A stretch of 64,000 nt of DNA. Source: Skermanella pratensis. GTDB taxonomy: Bacteria > Pseudomonadota > Alphaproteobacteria > Azospirillales > Azospirillaceae. Position 1 is the stretch's first letter; each line of letters begins with the position of its first letter. Location: NCBI RefSeq assembly GCF_008843145.1, contig NZ_CP030265.1, positions 3,402,501 through 3,466,500 on the forward strand, written 5' to 3'. Below, one piece after another: positions 16,536 to 25,712 of the stretch. A program made the translations under genes and the position numbers. A model generated the notes under the pieces. The model was not told the DNA's origin and searched no databases. It saw nothing but the letters and a program-made list of their open reading frames with translations.

Positions 16536-17951
16536 ATGACCGACCAAGCAACACCCAAGAATGCCGGCAGCGCCGCCAACCAGCTTTGGGGCGGACGCTT
16601 CGCAAGCGGACCTTCCTCGATCATGGAACGCATCAACGTGTCGATCGGATTCGATCAGCGTCTGGCGGTCCAGGACATCGCGGGCTCCAAGGCCCATGCC
16701 GCCATGCTCGCCCGGCAGGGCATCATCGGCAAGGACGATGCGTCCAGGATCATCGAAGGTCTCGACCGCATCGCCAATGAGATTGCCGGCGGCAGCTTCA
16801 CGTTCAAGACCGAACTGGAAGACATCCACATGAACGTGGAGGCGCGGCTTGCCGAACTGATTGGCGAACCGGCCGGCCGCCTGCACACCGCGCGGTCCCG
16901 CAACGATCAGGTGGCGACCGATTTCCGCCTCTGGGTGCGCGATGCGCTGGACCGCCTGGACGCCGGGCTGAAGGACCTGCAGTCCGCCATGATCGACCTG
17001 GCGGAACGGCACGCCGACACGGTGATGCCCGGCTTCACCCACCTGCAGACGGCCCAGCCGGTGACCTTCGGGCACCACCTGCTGGCCTATGTGGAGATGC
17101 TGGGCCGCGACCGGGGCCGCATGCGCGATGCCCGCGCGCGGCTGAACGAGTGCCCGCTGGGGTCGGCGGCGCTGGCCGGCACGTCGTTCCCGATCGACCG
17201 TCACGGCGTGGCCGAGGCGCTGGGCTTCGACCGGCCGACGGCCAATTCGCTGGATGCCGTGTCCGACCGGGACTTCGCGCTCGAATATCTCGGCGCCGCG
17301 GCGATCTGCGCGGTCCACCTTTCCCGCCTGGCGGAGGAGATCGTGGTCTGGTGCAGCGACGCCTTCCGCTTCATCCGGCTGACCGACGCCTTCACCACCG
17401 GCAGTTCGATCATGCCGCAGAAGAAGAACCCGGACGCGGCGGAACTGGTCCGCGCCAAGTCGGGCCGCGTGATCGGCGCTCTGGGCGGGCTGCTGATCGT
17501 CATGAAAGGGCTGCCGCTGGCCTATTCCAAGGACATGCAGGAGGACAAGGAACCGGTGTTCGAGACCGACGACACGCTCGGACTGTGCGTCGCCGCGATG
17601 GCCGGGATGGTCCGCGACATGACGCCTGACGCCGGCCGGATGCGGGCCGCGACCGAGGCCGGCTTCATCACCGCCACCGACCTCGCGGACTGGCTGGTGC
17701 GGGTGCTGGGGCTGCCGTTCCGCCAAGCCCACCACGTGACCGGACGAATCGTCAAGCTGGCGGAGGACAGGAACGCCAAGCTGGCCGATCTCAGCCTCGC
17801 CGACCTGCAATCGGTCGAGCCGCGCATCAGCCAGGCCGTCTTCGACGTGCTGACGGTGGATGCCTCGGTGGCCAGCCGGACCAGCTTCGGCGGTACCGCG
17901 CCGGAGACCGTGCGCAAAGCCGTGGCCGCCGCGCGGGAGCGTTTCCTGTGA
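16536..17951 (+). CDS. argH: argininosuccinate lyase
   Basis: It splits argininosuccinate into arginine and fumarate, the last step of arginine synthesis. The 471-residue protein carries the superfamily signature [11 protein letters not shown] at 289-299, with catalytic Ser in that loop, and the substrate-site regions [14 protein letters not shown] (117-130) and [16 protein letters not shown] 16536 gives [26 protein letters not shown], which matches family N termini; the frame is open further upstream but that part reads antisense to tlpA. The lptM start overlaps its stop by 4 bases. Confidence 0.97.
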   Translation: MTDQATPKNAGSAANQLWGGRFASGPSSIMERINVSIGFDQRLAVQDIAGSKAHAAMLARQGIIGKDDASRIIEGLDRIANEIAGGSFTFKTELEDIHMNVEARLAELIGEPAGRLHTARSRNDQVATDFRLWVRDALDRLDAGLKDLQSAMIDLAERHADTVMPGFTHLQTAQPVTFGHHLLAYVEMLGRDRGRMRDARARLNECPLGSAALAGTSFPIDRHGVAEALGFDRPTANSLDAVSDRDFALEYLGAAAICAVHLSRLAEEIVVWCSDAFRFIRLTDAFTTGSSIMPQKKNPDAAELVRAKSGRVIGALGGLLIVMKGLPLAYSKDMQEDKEPVFETDDTLGLCVAAMAGMVRDMTPDAGRMRAATEAGFITATDLADWLVRVLGLPFRQAHHVTGRIVKLAEDRNAKLADLSLADLQSVEPRISQAVFDVLTVDASVASRTSFGGTAPETVRKAVAAARERFL

Positions 17952-18181
17952 GCCGGCCGGCATTGCTCCGCTTGGCGGCCGCCGGCCTCGCGGTCCTCGC
18001 CCTGGCCGCCTGCGGCAAGAAGCCCGGCTATGTCGAGCCGCCCCAGGGCCGCGCAGCCGACCGTTTCCCCGGCACCTATCCCAACCCCGCCCTCGACCCG
18101 CAGCCGCTGCCGCAACCCCAGAGGCAGGCCCCGGCCCCGACGCAGACGGCCCCAACGCAGTCCCAGCCGACCACGCCATGA
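17948..18181 (+). CDS. lptM: LptM-like small lipoprotein
   Basis: This 77-residue protein has a lipoprotein signal peptide and the lipobox LAAC (Cys ~22), followed by [10 protein letters not shown], a short conserved patch, and a Pro/Gln-rich tail. Small lipoproteins of this kind between argH and lysA belong to the YifL/LptM family, which in E. coli assists maturation of the LptD/LptE outer-membrane LPS translocon. It overlaps both neighbours by 4 bases (ATGA or GTGA), indicating translational coupling. The lipoprotein call is firm; the LptM role is by family and position. Confidence 0.83.
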   Translation: MSRPALLRLAAAGLAVLALAACGKKPGYVEPPQGRAADRFPGTYPNPALDPQPLPQPQRQAPAPTQTAPTQSQPTTP

Positions 18182-19446
18182 GCCCTTACTTCACCTATCG
18201 CGACGGCGTGCTGCATGCCGAGGACGTCGCCCTTCCCGCCCTCGCGGCGGCAGTCGGCACGCCGTTCTACTGCTATTCGTCCGCGGCGCTCGAAGCGAAC
18301 TACCGCGCCTTCGCCACCGCCTTCGAGGGGACCGATACCGGAATCTGCTACGCGCTGAAGGCGAACTCCAACCTCGCCGTGATCCGCACCCTGGCCAGGA
18401 TGGGCGCCGGCGCCGACGTGGTGTCGGAAGGCGAGATGCGCCGGGCGCTCGCCGGCGGCGTGCCGGCGGACCGGATCGTCTTCTCCGGCGTCGGCAAGAC
18501 CCGCGGCGAGATGAGGGCAGCCCTGGAGGCCGGCATCTTCCAGCTCAACGTCGAATCGATCCCCGAGCTGGAGGCCCTGAGCCAGGTCGCGGCCTCGATG
18601 GGCCGGACAGCCTCGATCGCGATCCGGGTCAACCCCGACGTGGACGCCCGAACCCACGCCAAGATCGCGACCGGCAAGAAGGAAAACAAGTTCGGCATCG
18701 ACATCGACCACGCGCGCGAGATCTACGCCCGCGCAGCCGCCCTGCCGGGGATCGCCCCCGTCGCCGTCGCGGTGCATATCGGGTCGCAGCTGACCAGCCT
18801 GGAGCCCTTCCGCGCCGCCTTCGAGCGGGTGGTCGAACTGGTCCATGCGCTGCGCGCCGACGGGCACGACATCAAGCGCCTGGACCTGGGCGGCGGCCTG
18901 GGCATCCTGTACCGGGACGAGGAGGTGCCGGCCGTCGGCGCCTATGCCGGAATGGTCAGGAGCATCACCGGCAACCTGGGCTGCCACGTGACGCTGGAGC
19001 CCGGACGGGCGCTGGTCGGCAACGCCGGCATCCTGGTGACCCGGGTGATCTTCCGGAAGACCGGGCTGCACCGCGAGTTCCTGATCGTCGACGCGGCGAT
19101 GAACGACCTGATCCGCCCCTCGCTTTACGATGCCTGGCACACCATCCTTCCTGTGGTCGAACCGTCTTCCGACGCGCCGCGATCGCCGATCGACGTCGTC
19201 GGGCCGGTCTGCGAGTCGGGGGATACTTTCGCGGTGCAGCGGGTCCTGCCACATTTGGACCAAGAAGATCTGGTGGCATTCCTGTCGGCGGGAGCCTACG
19301 GCGCGGTGATGTCGTCCAGCTACAACACCCGCCCGCTGATCCCCGAGGTGCTGGTCTCGGGGGCCGACCATGCGGTCGTCCGCCGCCGGCCGACCGTCGA
19401 GGAGATGCTGGCGGCGGAACAGGTGCCGGCGTGGCTTGATCCCTGA
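18178..19446 (+). CDS. lysA: diaminopimelate decarboxylase
   Basis: It decarboxylates meso-diaminopimelate to lysine. The 422-residue, PLP-dependent fold-type III enzyme has the PLP lysine Lys61 in YALKANSN, the phosphate-binding GGGLG near 238, and the CESGDTF segment with the catalytic Cys in the second half. ATG 18178 overlaps the lptM stop. The C-terminal Tyr region (GAYGAVMSSSYNTRPL) is complete. It is the third gene of argH-lptM-lysA, with the TIGR02302 gene 38 bases downstream. Confidence 0.97.
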   Translation: MSPYFTYRDGVLHAEDVALPALAAAVGTPFYCYSSAALEANYRAFATAFEGTDTGICYALKANSNLAVIRTLARMGAGADVVSEGEMRRALAGGVPADRIVFSGVGKTRGEMRAALEAGIFQLNVESIPELEALSQVAASMGRTASIAIRVNPDVDARTHAKIATGKKENKFGIDIDHAREIYARAAALPGIAPVAVAVHIGSQLTSLEPFRAAFERVVELVHALRADGHDIKRLDLGGGLGILYRDEEVPAVGAYAGMVRSITGNLGCHVTLEPGRALVGNAGILVTRVIFRKTGLHREFLIVDAAMNDLIRPSLYDAWHTILPVVEPSSDAPRSPIDVVGPVCESGDTFAVQRVLPHLDQEDLVAFLSAGAYGAVMSSSYNTRPLIPEVLVSGADHAVVRRRPTVEEMLAAEQVPAWLDP

Positions 19447-19484
19447 CGGGACATCGGCAAGGAGCGTTCTATGGGGGAAGCGGT

Positions 19485-22140
19485 ATGAACGGGACCGACG
19501 ATCGCACGCAGAGCCCCACCCGGCGCAAAGGCGCCGCGGGCGAGCCGACGTTCCGGCTCGGACTGGCGCGCGGCGCGCTGGCCTGGGAACAGCTCTGGCC
19601 GGCCTTGTGGCCGGCGGCGGGGGTCGCCGGGCTGTTCATCGCCGTCGCCCTTTTCAACGTGCTGCCCGCGCTGGGCGGCTGGCTCCACGCGCTGGTGCTC
19701 CTGCTGTTCGCCGCGGCCTTCGCCGCCGCCCTTCTTGTCGGCGCAAGACGGATCAGACTGCCGGACGACGCCGCCGCGTTGCGCCGGCTGGAACGGGACA
19801 GCGGCCTGACCCACCGGCCGCTGGCCGCGGTCCGCGACAACCTCGCCAGCGGCTCCGACCCCGCGAGCGTCGAACTGTGGCGGCTTTACCAGGAACGCGC
19901 CCGCCAGCGCATGAAGTCGCTGCGGGTCAGGCTGCCCCATCCCAACCTGGCCGCCCGCGACCCCTGGGCCTTGCGGGCAGCCGTCGGCCTCATCCTGTTC
20001 GTCGCGGCGTTCGGCACCTGGGGCGACTGGCGGCCGCGCCTCGCCGCGGCGCTGACTCCCCATCTGGACGGATCGGCCGGAACCGCGCAGGCCATGCTGG
20101 ACGTCTGGGTCACCCCGCCGGACTATACCGGCCTGCCGCCGATCTTCCTGCGGTCCGGCCCGCCCGCTCCGGCGGCGCAGCAGGCCTCGGACAACGCCGG
20201 GGAACCCGCCCCGCCGGCCGGACCGGTCCAGGTGCCGACCGGCAGCGTGCTCCTCGCCCGCGTGACCGGCGGCTCCGGAGTCCCCGCGCTCAACGCCAAC
20301 GGACCAGTTCGGCGTTCGAGCAGATCGATCAGGCCAGCTATCAGGCCAGCCAGCCGATCACCACCGGCGGCATGATCGAGGTCCAGCAGGAAGGCAGGTC
20401 GTTGGGGTCGTGGCCGATCGCCGTCGTTTCCGACACCGCCCCGATCGTGGCGCTTCCGGCCCCGCCGGCCGCCGGCGAGCGCGGCGCGATGCGGCTGGAG
20501 TACGAGGCGCGCGACGACTACGGCATCGCCGCCGTCCAGGGCACCGTCCGGCTGAGCGGCGACAGCGCCGAGCCGGGACTGGACCGGACGCCGATCGAGT
20601 TGCAGCTTCCGCTGCCCGGGGTGCGGCCCAAGGTGGCCCGCAGCACCAGCTTTCATGACCTGACGCCCCATCCTTGGGCCGGCCTGCCGGTCACTTTGCG
20701 CGTCTCCGCCACCGATGGGGCCGGACAGACCGGTACGACCGAAGACGTGGCCCTGGTGCTGCCGGAACGGGAGTTCCTCAACCCGGTCGCCCGGGCGATC
20801 ATCGAGGAGCGCAAGAAGCTGACCCTGCGCCCCGACTCCAGCCGCGAGGAGGTGGCGCGCGGTCTCGGCATCATCTCGGCCCGGCCGTTCCAGTTCCGTG
20901 ACGACGTGGTCGTGTTCCTCTCGCTCCGCTCCGCCGTGGCGCGCCTGTACCTGGACGAGACCTCCGACGCCGTTCCCGCGATCCAGAAGCTGCTGTGGGA
21001 CACCGCGCTGCGGGTCGAGGACGGCACGCTGTCGATCGCCGAGCGCAACCTCCGCGACGCCGAGCAGCGCCTGATGGACGCCCTGAACAAGGATGCTCCG
21101 GACGAGGAGCTCCAGCGGCTGATGGACGAGTTGCAGCAGGCTATGAACGAGTTCCTGGACGCCATGGAAGAGCAGATGCGCCAGGCGATGGAACGCGGCG
21201 AGCAGCCGCCCCAGATCCCGCCGGAGATGCAGGCCCAGACCATGGATCGCCAGGATCTCCAGCAGATGCTCGACCAGATGCGCCAGATGGCCGAGACCGG
21301 CTCCCGCGAGGCCGCGCGCGAGATGCTGTCCCAGCTCCAGCAGATGCTGGAGAACCTGCGCAACGGCAACATGGCCCAGATGCAGCAGAACCAGCAGAAC
21401 CAGGCCGGGCAGATGATGCAGCAGCTCCAGGACCTGGCCCAGCGCCAGCGCGAGCTGCTCGACCAGAGCTTCCGCGAATCCCAGCAGGGGCAGGAAGGAC
21501 AGGAGGGGCAACAAGGGCAGCAGAGCCAGCAGGGGCAGATGCCCAGCCGGCAGCAGCGCCCCGGCCAGCGCGGCCAGCAGGGACAACAGGGGCAGCAGGG
21601 ACAACAGGGGCAGCAGGGACAACAGGGGCAGCAGGGGCAGCAGGGCCAGGGCTCGGCCAGCGCCGCCCAGCAGGAGGCGCTGAGGCGCGAACTGGGTGAG
21701 CTGATGCGGCAGTTGGGCGAGATGGGCGGAGAGATCCCGCGGCCCCTCGGACGGGCCGAGCGCGCGATGCGGGAAGCCGGACAGGCGCTGGAGCAGGGCA
21801 TGCCCGGTGCCGCGGTCCCGCCGCAGACCCAGGCGCTGGACGAGCTTCAGCAGGGTCTGCAGTCCATGGCGGAGCAGATGGCCCAGCAGATGATGATGGG
21901 CCAGCAGCCGGGCCAGATGCCCGGCCAGCAGCAAATGCAGCAATCGAACCGCGGCCGTGACCCGCTCGGCCGCCCCCTGCCCGGCTTCGGCCGCGCGGAC
22001 ACCAACGACGTGCGGATCCCGAGCAATCGGACCTGCAGCGCGCCCGGGAGATCCTGGACGAACTCCGCCGCCGCGCCGGCGAATTCAACCGCCCGCAGCT
22101 GGAGTTGGACTATATCGACCGCCTGCTGCGGCGCTTCTGA
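19485..22140 (+). pseudogene. TIGR02302/DUF4175 family membrane protein, interrupted by two -1 frameshifts
   Basis: The gene encodes a ~885-residue protein in three frames. Segment one (ATG 19485 to ~20302) has two or three membrane helices (VAGLFIAVALFNVLPAL; LHALVLLLFAAAFAAALLV; VGLILFVAAFGTW). Segment two (~20303-22018) continues SSAFEQIDQASYQ through a beta-rich region, long helices and a Gln-rich low-complexity stretch. Segment three (~22019-22140) gives PEQSDLQRAREILDELRRRAGEFNRPQLELDYIDRLLRRF, the normal family C terminus. Each junction needs one extra base, at ~20301 and in the C-run at ~22018. Conservation on both sides argues that the bases are missing from the sequence, not that the gene is dead. 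The function of the family is unknown. Confidence 0.85.
21581..21634 (+). repeat. 18-bp tandem repeat, three perfect copies, coding for Gln/Gly
   Basis: The unit GGACAACAGGGGCAGCAG occurs at 21581-21598, 21599-21616 and 21617-21634, inside a longer Gln/Gly-rich stretch (about 21480-21670) of the TIGR02302 gene. The repeat is in frame, so copy-number changes would alter only the linker length. Confidence 0.9.
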
Positions 22141-22179
22141 GCCAGAAGGCGGCCCGGTGCGTTAGTCTTGTAGGCCGGC

Positions 22180-22575
22180 TCAGCCCCTGCCGCCGAGCCC
22201 AAGCGCGGCCCGGGCGGCGGCGCAGATCTCCTGAAGGCTGAAGGGCTTGGGGATCACGGCGTGGATCAGGGCTTCCAGGTTACATGCGCGGATGTGCTCC
22301 GCCGGATAGCCCGTGATCAGCAGGATCCTGATCCCCGGCCGGCGCTTCGCGGCGCTGAGCGCCAGCGTGATGCCGTCCACGACCGGCATGACGATGTCGG
22401 CGACCAGCAGGTCGTAAGGTTCGGTGTCCAGCGCCTGGAGCGCCTGCTGGCCGTCCTCCACATCCGTCACGGCGAAGCCCGCATGGCCGAGCGCGCGGGA
22501 GACGAAGGCGCGCACGGCGGGATCGTCCTCGGCGAGAAGGACCCGGTAGGCCGAGGTTCCCGGAACTTCACTCAT
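22180..22575 (-). CDS. CpdR-like single-domain response regulator
   Basis: The protein has 131 residues and consists of one receiver domain with no output domain: acidic pair LLAEDDPAVR, phospho-acceptor Asp in LLVADIVMPVVDG (~61), switch residue in LLITGYPAEH and Lys in IPKPFSLQEI. The ITGY/IPKPF arrangement is close to CpdR of Caulobacter, which controls ClpXP-mediated proteolysis of cell-cycle proteins when unphosphorylated. Whether this is the true CpdR or a paralog cannot be decided here. A GTG at 22626 in frame would add 17 residues. Confidence 0.85.
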   Translation of the reverse strand: MSEVPGTSAYRVLLAEDDPAVRAFVSRALGHAGFAVTDVEDGQQALQALDTEPYDLLVADIVMPVVDGITLALSAAKRRPGIRILLITGYPAEHIRACNLEALIHAVIPKPFSLQEICAAARAALGLGGRG

Positions 22576-22684
22576 CGATTGCTGAACCCGTGGCTGCCCT
22601 GAACGATCCAGTTCCCAGTAGGCCACCGGGACGGTCGCCGGTCCACGACGCCGGCGAAGGAACCGGTTCCGCGCCCGGAGTAGT

Positions 22685-23359
22685 TCAGCCGCCGGTGCCC
22701 TGTTGGAAGGTGATGGCGATTTCGGCGATCACGCCGGGCGGTTCGCGCATCTCGCTCTGGAAGGTCGCGATCTCGCCGGGAAGCAGCGTCTCGTGCGAGG
22801 CGGTGAAACTCCAGTCGCCGACCGGCGTCTTGTCCGGCCCCAGCGTCATTGCGCGCAGCGGCGGCACCGGGCGCTCCCGGTCGGAAATGTTGGCGATCTG
22901 CCCCTCGATCACGAGGATCGTGATGCCGTCCTCGACCCGCTTCTCCGACCGGACGTTCTGGAGCTGGAGGCCGGCGCCCAGCACCTCGACCGGCAGGCCG
23001 ATGGTCTCGAACAGCCGCGCGGAGGGGGGCCAGATCCCGGCGATCTCCTGCCGCATGAACAGTCCGCCGGCCAGCAGCAGCACGACCGCCGCTGCCGTGG
23101 AGACGATCAGCGGGGTTTTCGACCTGGGCTTCTGCGGCACGGGCTTGCGGATCGCCGGCAGGTTGGACCCCGGCGGGATCGGCTTGACCTCGATCTCCTC
23201 CGGCGGGGGCGCCAGATCGACGGGCTTGGGCATGTCCACAGGCGGCCGCTGCATCCAGCTGTGGCCGCACTTGGCGCAACGCACCATCCGCCCGTCCCTG
23301 CCCAGGGTGGCGGGATCGACCAGGTAACGGGTAGAACAGGCCGGGCAGGTGAGAATCAT
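22685..23359 (-). CDS. MJ0042-type zinc-ribbon membrane protein
   Basis: The protein has 224 residues. The N terminus MILTCPACSTRYLVDPATL...VRCAKCGHSW is a four-cysteine MJ0042 zinc ribbon. A Pro-rich linker leads to one membrane helix (~85-101, LIVSTAAAVVLLLAGGLF) and a periplasmic beta-rich domain (VLGAGLQLQNVRSEKRVEDG...VIEGQIAN) of the DUF3426/FxLYD sort. Such proteins are common next to ftsE/ftsX in Alphaproteobacteria; their role is unknown. It is divergent from ftsE across ~165 bases. Confidence 0.85.
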   Translation of the reverse strand: MILTCPACSTRYLVDPATLGRDGRMVRCAKCGHSWMQRPPVDMPKPVDLAPPPEEIEVKPIPPGSNLPAIRKPVPQKPRSKTPLIVSTAAAVVLLLAGGLFMRQEIAGIWPPSARLFETIGLPVEVLGAGLQLQNVRSEKRVEDGITILVIEGQIANISDRERPVPPLRAMTLGPDKTPVGDWSFTASHETLLPGEIATFQSEMREPPGVIAEIAITFQQGTGG

Positions 23360-23441
23360 AAAAGCTATGAAGAAATCGTGGAATCGTAGGATGTCTTATA
23401 GAAACTAAGGAGGTATTAAGCAAGTCGGGGGCTTGCTTCAT

Positions 23442-23528
23442 ATGCAGAAGCGCCGCTGGTATAGACGCCTTCGGGCGCGCCGTGCGATGCTGGCCGCCGT
23501 CCAGGGTTGCGAAGGTGAGAGGATTTGA
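23442..23528 (+). CDS. possible 28-residue leader peptide before ftsE
   Basis: A short Arg-rich reading frame (MQKRRWYRRLRARRAMLA...) ends in TGA at 23526-23528, overlapping the TTG start of ftsE (TTGA). No good RBS is visible, and a 7-bp hairpin AAGCAAG/CTTGCTT (23418-23438) lies just upstream. It may be chance; if translated it would couple to ftsE. Confidence 0.25.
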   Translation: MQKRRWYRRLRARRAMLAAVQGCEGERI

Positions 23529-24211
23529 TTCGTTTTGAGAATGTCGGCATGCGCTACGGCAATGGGCCTGAAGTGCTGCGTGACGTCAGCTTCACGTTGG
23601 AACCCGGGACGTTCCATTTCCTGACCGGCGCCAGCGGCGCCGGCAAGTCCTCGCTGCTGCGCCTTATGTACCTGGCGCACCGGCCGTCGCGCGGACTGAT
23701 CACCATGTTCGGCCACGACATCGCGTCGCTGAAGCGGGGCGAACTGCCGCCGTTGCGCCGCCGCATCGGCGTGGTGTTCCAGAATTTCCGGCTGCTCGAC
23801 CATCTCTCGGCGTTGGACAACGTGGCGTTGCCGCTGCGTGTCGCGGGAGCGCGCGAGTCGCAGGTGCGGGAGCATGTGGCGGAGCTATTGAGCTGGGTCG
23901 GCCTGGGCGACCACCTGAACGACAAGCCGGCCACCCTGTCGGGCGGGCAGCAGCAGCGGGTGGCCATCGCGCGGGCGGTCATCACGCGGCCCAGCCTGCT
24001 GCTCGCCGACGAACCGACCGGCAACGTGGACGACAGGATCGGCATGCGCCTGCTCCACCTGTTCGAGGAACTGAACAAGCTCGGCACGACCATCGTGATC
24101 GCCACCCATAACGAGATGATGATAGAACGGTTCGGCTACGCCCGCATGGTGCTCGACAAGGGCATGCTTCAGCACCTGCCGCGGGGCGGCGGCGCAACCC
24201 GGATCGCCTGA
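23525..24211 (+). CDS. ftsE: cell division ATP-binding protein FtsE
   Basis: The 228-residue ABC ATPase has Walker A GASGAGKSS (35-43), Q-loop VFQNFRLLDHL, signature LSGGQQQR and Walker B LLLADEPTG. With FtsX it forms the divisome complex that activates septal peptidoglycan hydrolases from the cytoplasmic side. The start is TTG at 23525 with GAGAGGA upstream; this gives the canonical MIRFENVGMRYG N terminus, and no ATG fits. ftsX starts at the last base of the ftsE stop codon. Confidence 0.96.
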   Translation: MIRFENVGMRYGNGPEVLRDVSFTLEPGTFHFLTGASGAGKSSLLRLMYLAHRPSRGLITMFGHDIASLKRGELPPLRRRIGVVFQNFRLLDHLSALDNVALPLRVAGARESQVREHVAELLSWVGLGDHLNDKPATLSGGQQQRVAIARAVITRPSLLLADEPTGNVDDRIGMRLLHLFEELNKLGTTIVIATHNEMMIERFGYARMVLDKGMLQHLPRGGGATRIA

Positions 24212-25092
24212 TGTTCCGCACCCACTACGATCTGCCGCTTCAACGCGACGTGACGGGACGATTCCTGCCCTGGATCATCGCCCTGATGGTCTATCTGGCG
24301 ATCCTGGCCATGGCCGGGTCCATGGTGCTGTCGGACATGGCGCAACGCTGGGACCGCGGCCTCGCCGGAACCTTGACCGTCCAGGTGCCGCCGCTGCCCG
24401 AGGGGAACCCGACCCTGGACGACCGCGTCCGGTCCGCGCTGGAAGTGCTTCGCGCCACGCCGGGAATCGCCAGGGCCGAGGCCCTGCCCCGCCAGGACCT
24501 CCAAGGCCTGCTGGAGCCGTGGCTGGGCACCGGCGCGCTGAACGCCGACCTGCCGGTGCCCGCCATGATCGACGTGGCCCTGGCGGGCGGCAGGATCGAC
24601 ATGAACGGCCTCGCCCAGCGGCTCCGCGCGGCGGTGCCCGGTGCCGAGCTGGACGACCACGCGGCCTGGCTCAAGGACCTGCTGGCGGTCGCCCGGGCGG
24701 TCGAGGCGGTAGCCCTGGGAATTCTGGCGCTGGTCGGCGGCGCCGCGGTCGCGACCGTCATCTTCGTCTCCCGCGCCGGCTTGGCGATCCATGGGCAAGT
24801 GGTCGAGCTGCTGCATGTCATGGGAGCCCCGGACCGCTATGTCGCCCGGCAGTTCCAGAGCCACGTGCTGGGGCTCGCGATACGCGGCGGCGTCATCGGG
24901 ACGGTGCTGGCGGCGGCGACCCTGATCGCGCTGAAGCGCGCCGGAGGGGAGTATGCGGCCGGGCTGATGCCGGACATGGCGCTGAACCAGCTTCAGCTGG
25001 CGTCGTTGGCGGCCGTCCCGGCGATCGCGGCCGTCCTGGCGGCGGTGACCGCCCGCATCACCGTCATGCGCGCCCTGGCGCGGATGCCGTGA
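24211..25092 (+). CDS. ftsX: cell division protein FtsX
   Basis: The 293-residue inner-membrane protein has TM1 at ~20-40 (LPWIIALMVYLAILAMAGSM), a periplasmic domain of ~130 residues, then three further helices (~170-190, ~220-245, ~260-285). This is the FtsX topology with the FtsX-type GAPDRYVARQFQ loop. It partners FtsE (TGATG overlap). The next gene starts GTG at 25089, overlapping the stop by 4 bases. Confidence 0.94.
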   Translation: MFRTHYDLPLQRDVTGRFLPWIIALMVYLAILAMAGSMVLSDMAQRWDRGLAGTLTVQVPPLPEGNPTLDDRVRSALEVLRATPGIARAEALPRQDLQGLLEPWLGTGALNADLPVPAMIDVALAGGRIDMNGLAQRLRAAVPGAELDDHAAWLKDLLAVARAVEAVALGILALVGGAAVATVIFVSRAGLAIHGQVVELLHVMGAPDRYVARQFQSHVLGLAIRGGVIGTVLAAATLIALKRAGGEYAAGLMPDMALNQLQLASLAAVPAIAAVLAAVTARITVMRALARMP

Positions 25093-25691
25093 TCCTGGCG
25101 CAGCGAGTCGCGCGCGTGCTGCTGCCGCCGGCTGCGTTGCTCGGCCTGGCCCTGGTCTGCTGGTTCGGCGGACTGGTCTGGTTCGCCCAGACCATTCCCC
25201 GCGAGGAAGGCTGGGCCGACCGGGCGACCGACGCCATCGTCGTGCTGACCGGCGGCAGCGAGCGGATCAGCACGGGGGTCCAACTCCTGTCCCGCGGCCT
25301 GGGGCGAACCCTGTTCGTGTCCGGGGTCCACCAGGGCGTCGACCTGCGCGACATGCTGCGGGCGGCCAAGCTGGAGCCGAGTACCCTGGAATGCTGCATC
25401 GTGCTGGGGTACGAGGCCGGCGACACGGTCGGCAACGCGGCGGAAACGGCGGCCTGGATGCGGAGCCGGCATTACGATTCGCTGCGCCTCGTGACCTCGA
25501 ACTACCATATGCGGCGCAGCCTGCTGGAGTTCGGCATGGCGATGCCGCAGGTCGATGTGGTACCGCACCCCGTCGCCCCCGACGCGGTCAAGCTGGCCGA
25601 CTGGTGGCGCTGGCCGGGAACGCTGGCGCTGATCGTCAACGAATACAACAAGTACCTCTACGCCCTGGCGCGCTACTCGCTGTCGTCCTGA
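25089..25691 (+). CDS. YdcF/SanA-like DUF218 protein
   Basis: Starting at GTG 25089 (4-base overlap with ftsX) the protein has 200 residues: one N-terminal membrane helix (~8-32), then the DUF218 fold with ADAIVVLTGGSERI, GRTLFVSGVHQGVD, GYEAGDTVGNAAETAAWM and LVTSNYHMRRS. These are the conserved patches of the family, linked in other bacteria to envelope barrier function (SanA, ElyC). The ftsE-ftsX-DUF218-plsC order is one I recall from related Rhodospirillales. The reaction is unknown. Confidence 0.85.
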   Translation: MILAQRVARVLLPPAALLGLALVCWFGGLVWFAQTIPREEGWADRATDAIVVLTGGSERISTGVQLLSRGLGRTLFVSGVHQGVDLRDMLRAAKLEPSTLECCIVLGYEAGDTVGNAAETAAWMRSRHYDSLRLVTSNYHMRRSLLEFGMAMPQVDVVPHPVAPDAVKLADWWRWPGTLALIVNEYNKYLYALARYSLSS

Positions 25692-25712
25692 CGCCGCGCC
25701 CTGGGCAGGGAA

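Noticed and set aside
21480-21670. Possible CRISPR or satellite array
   Set aside because: Repeats are contiguous, 18 bp, without spacers, and in frame with a Gln-rich protein.
20123-21943. Leu/His-rich minus-strand frame opposite the Gln-rich gene
   Set aside because: CAG/CTG mirror of the Gln codons gives a false membrane-protein look.
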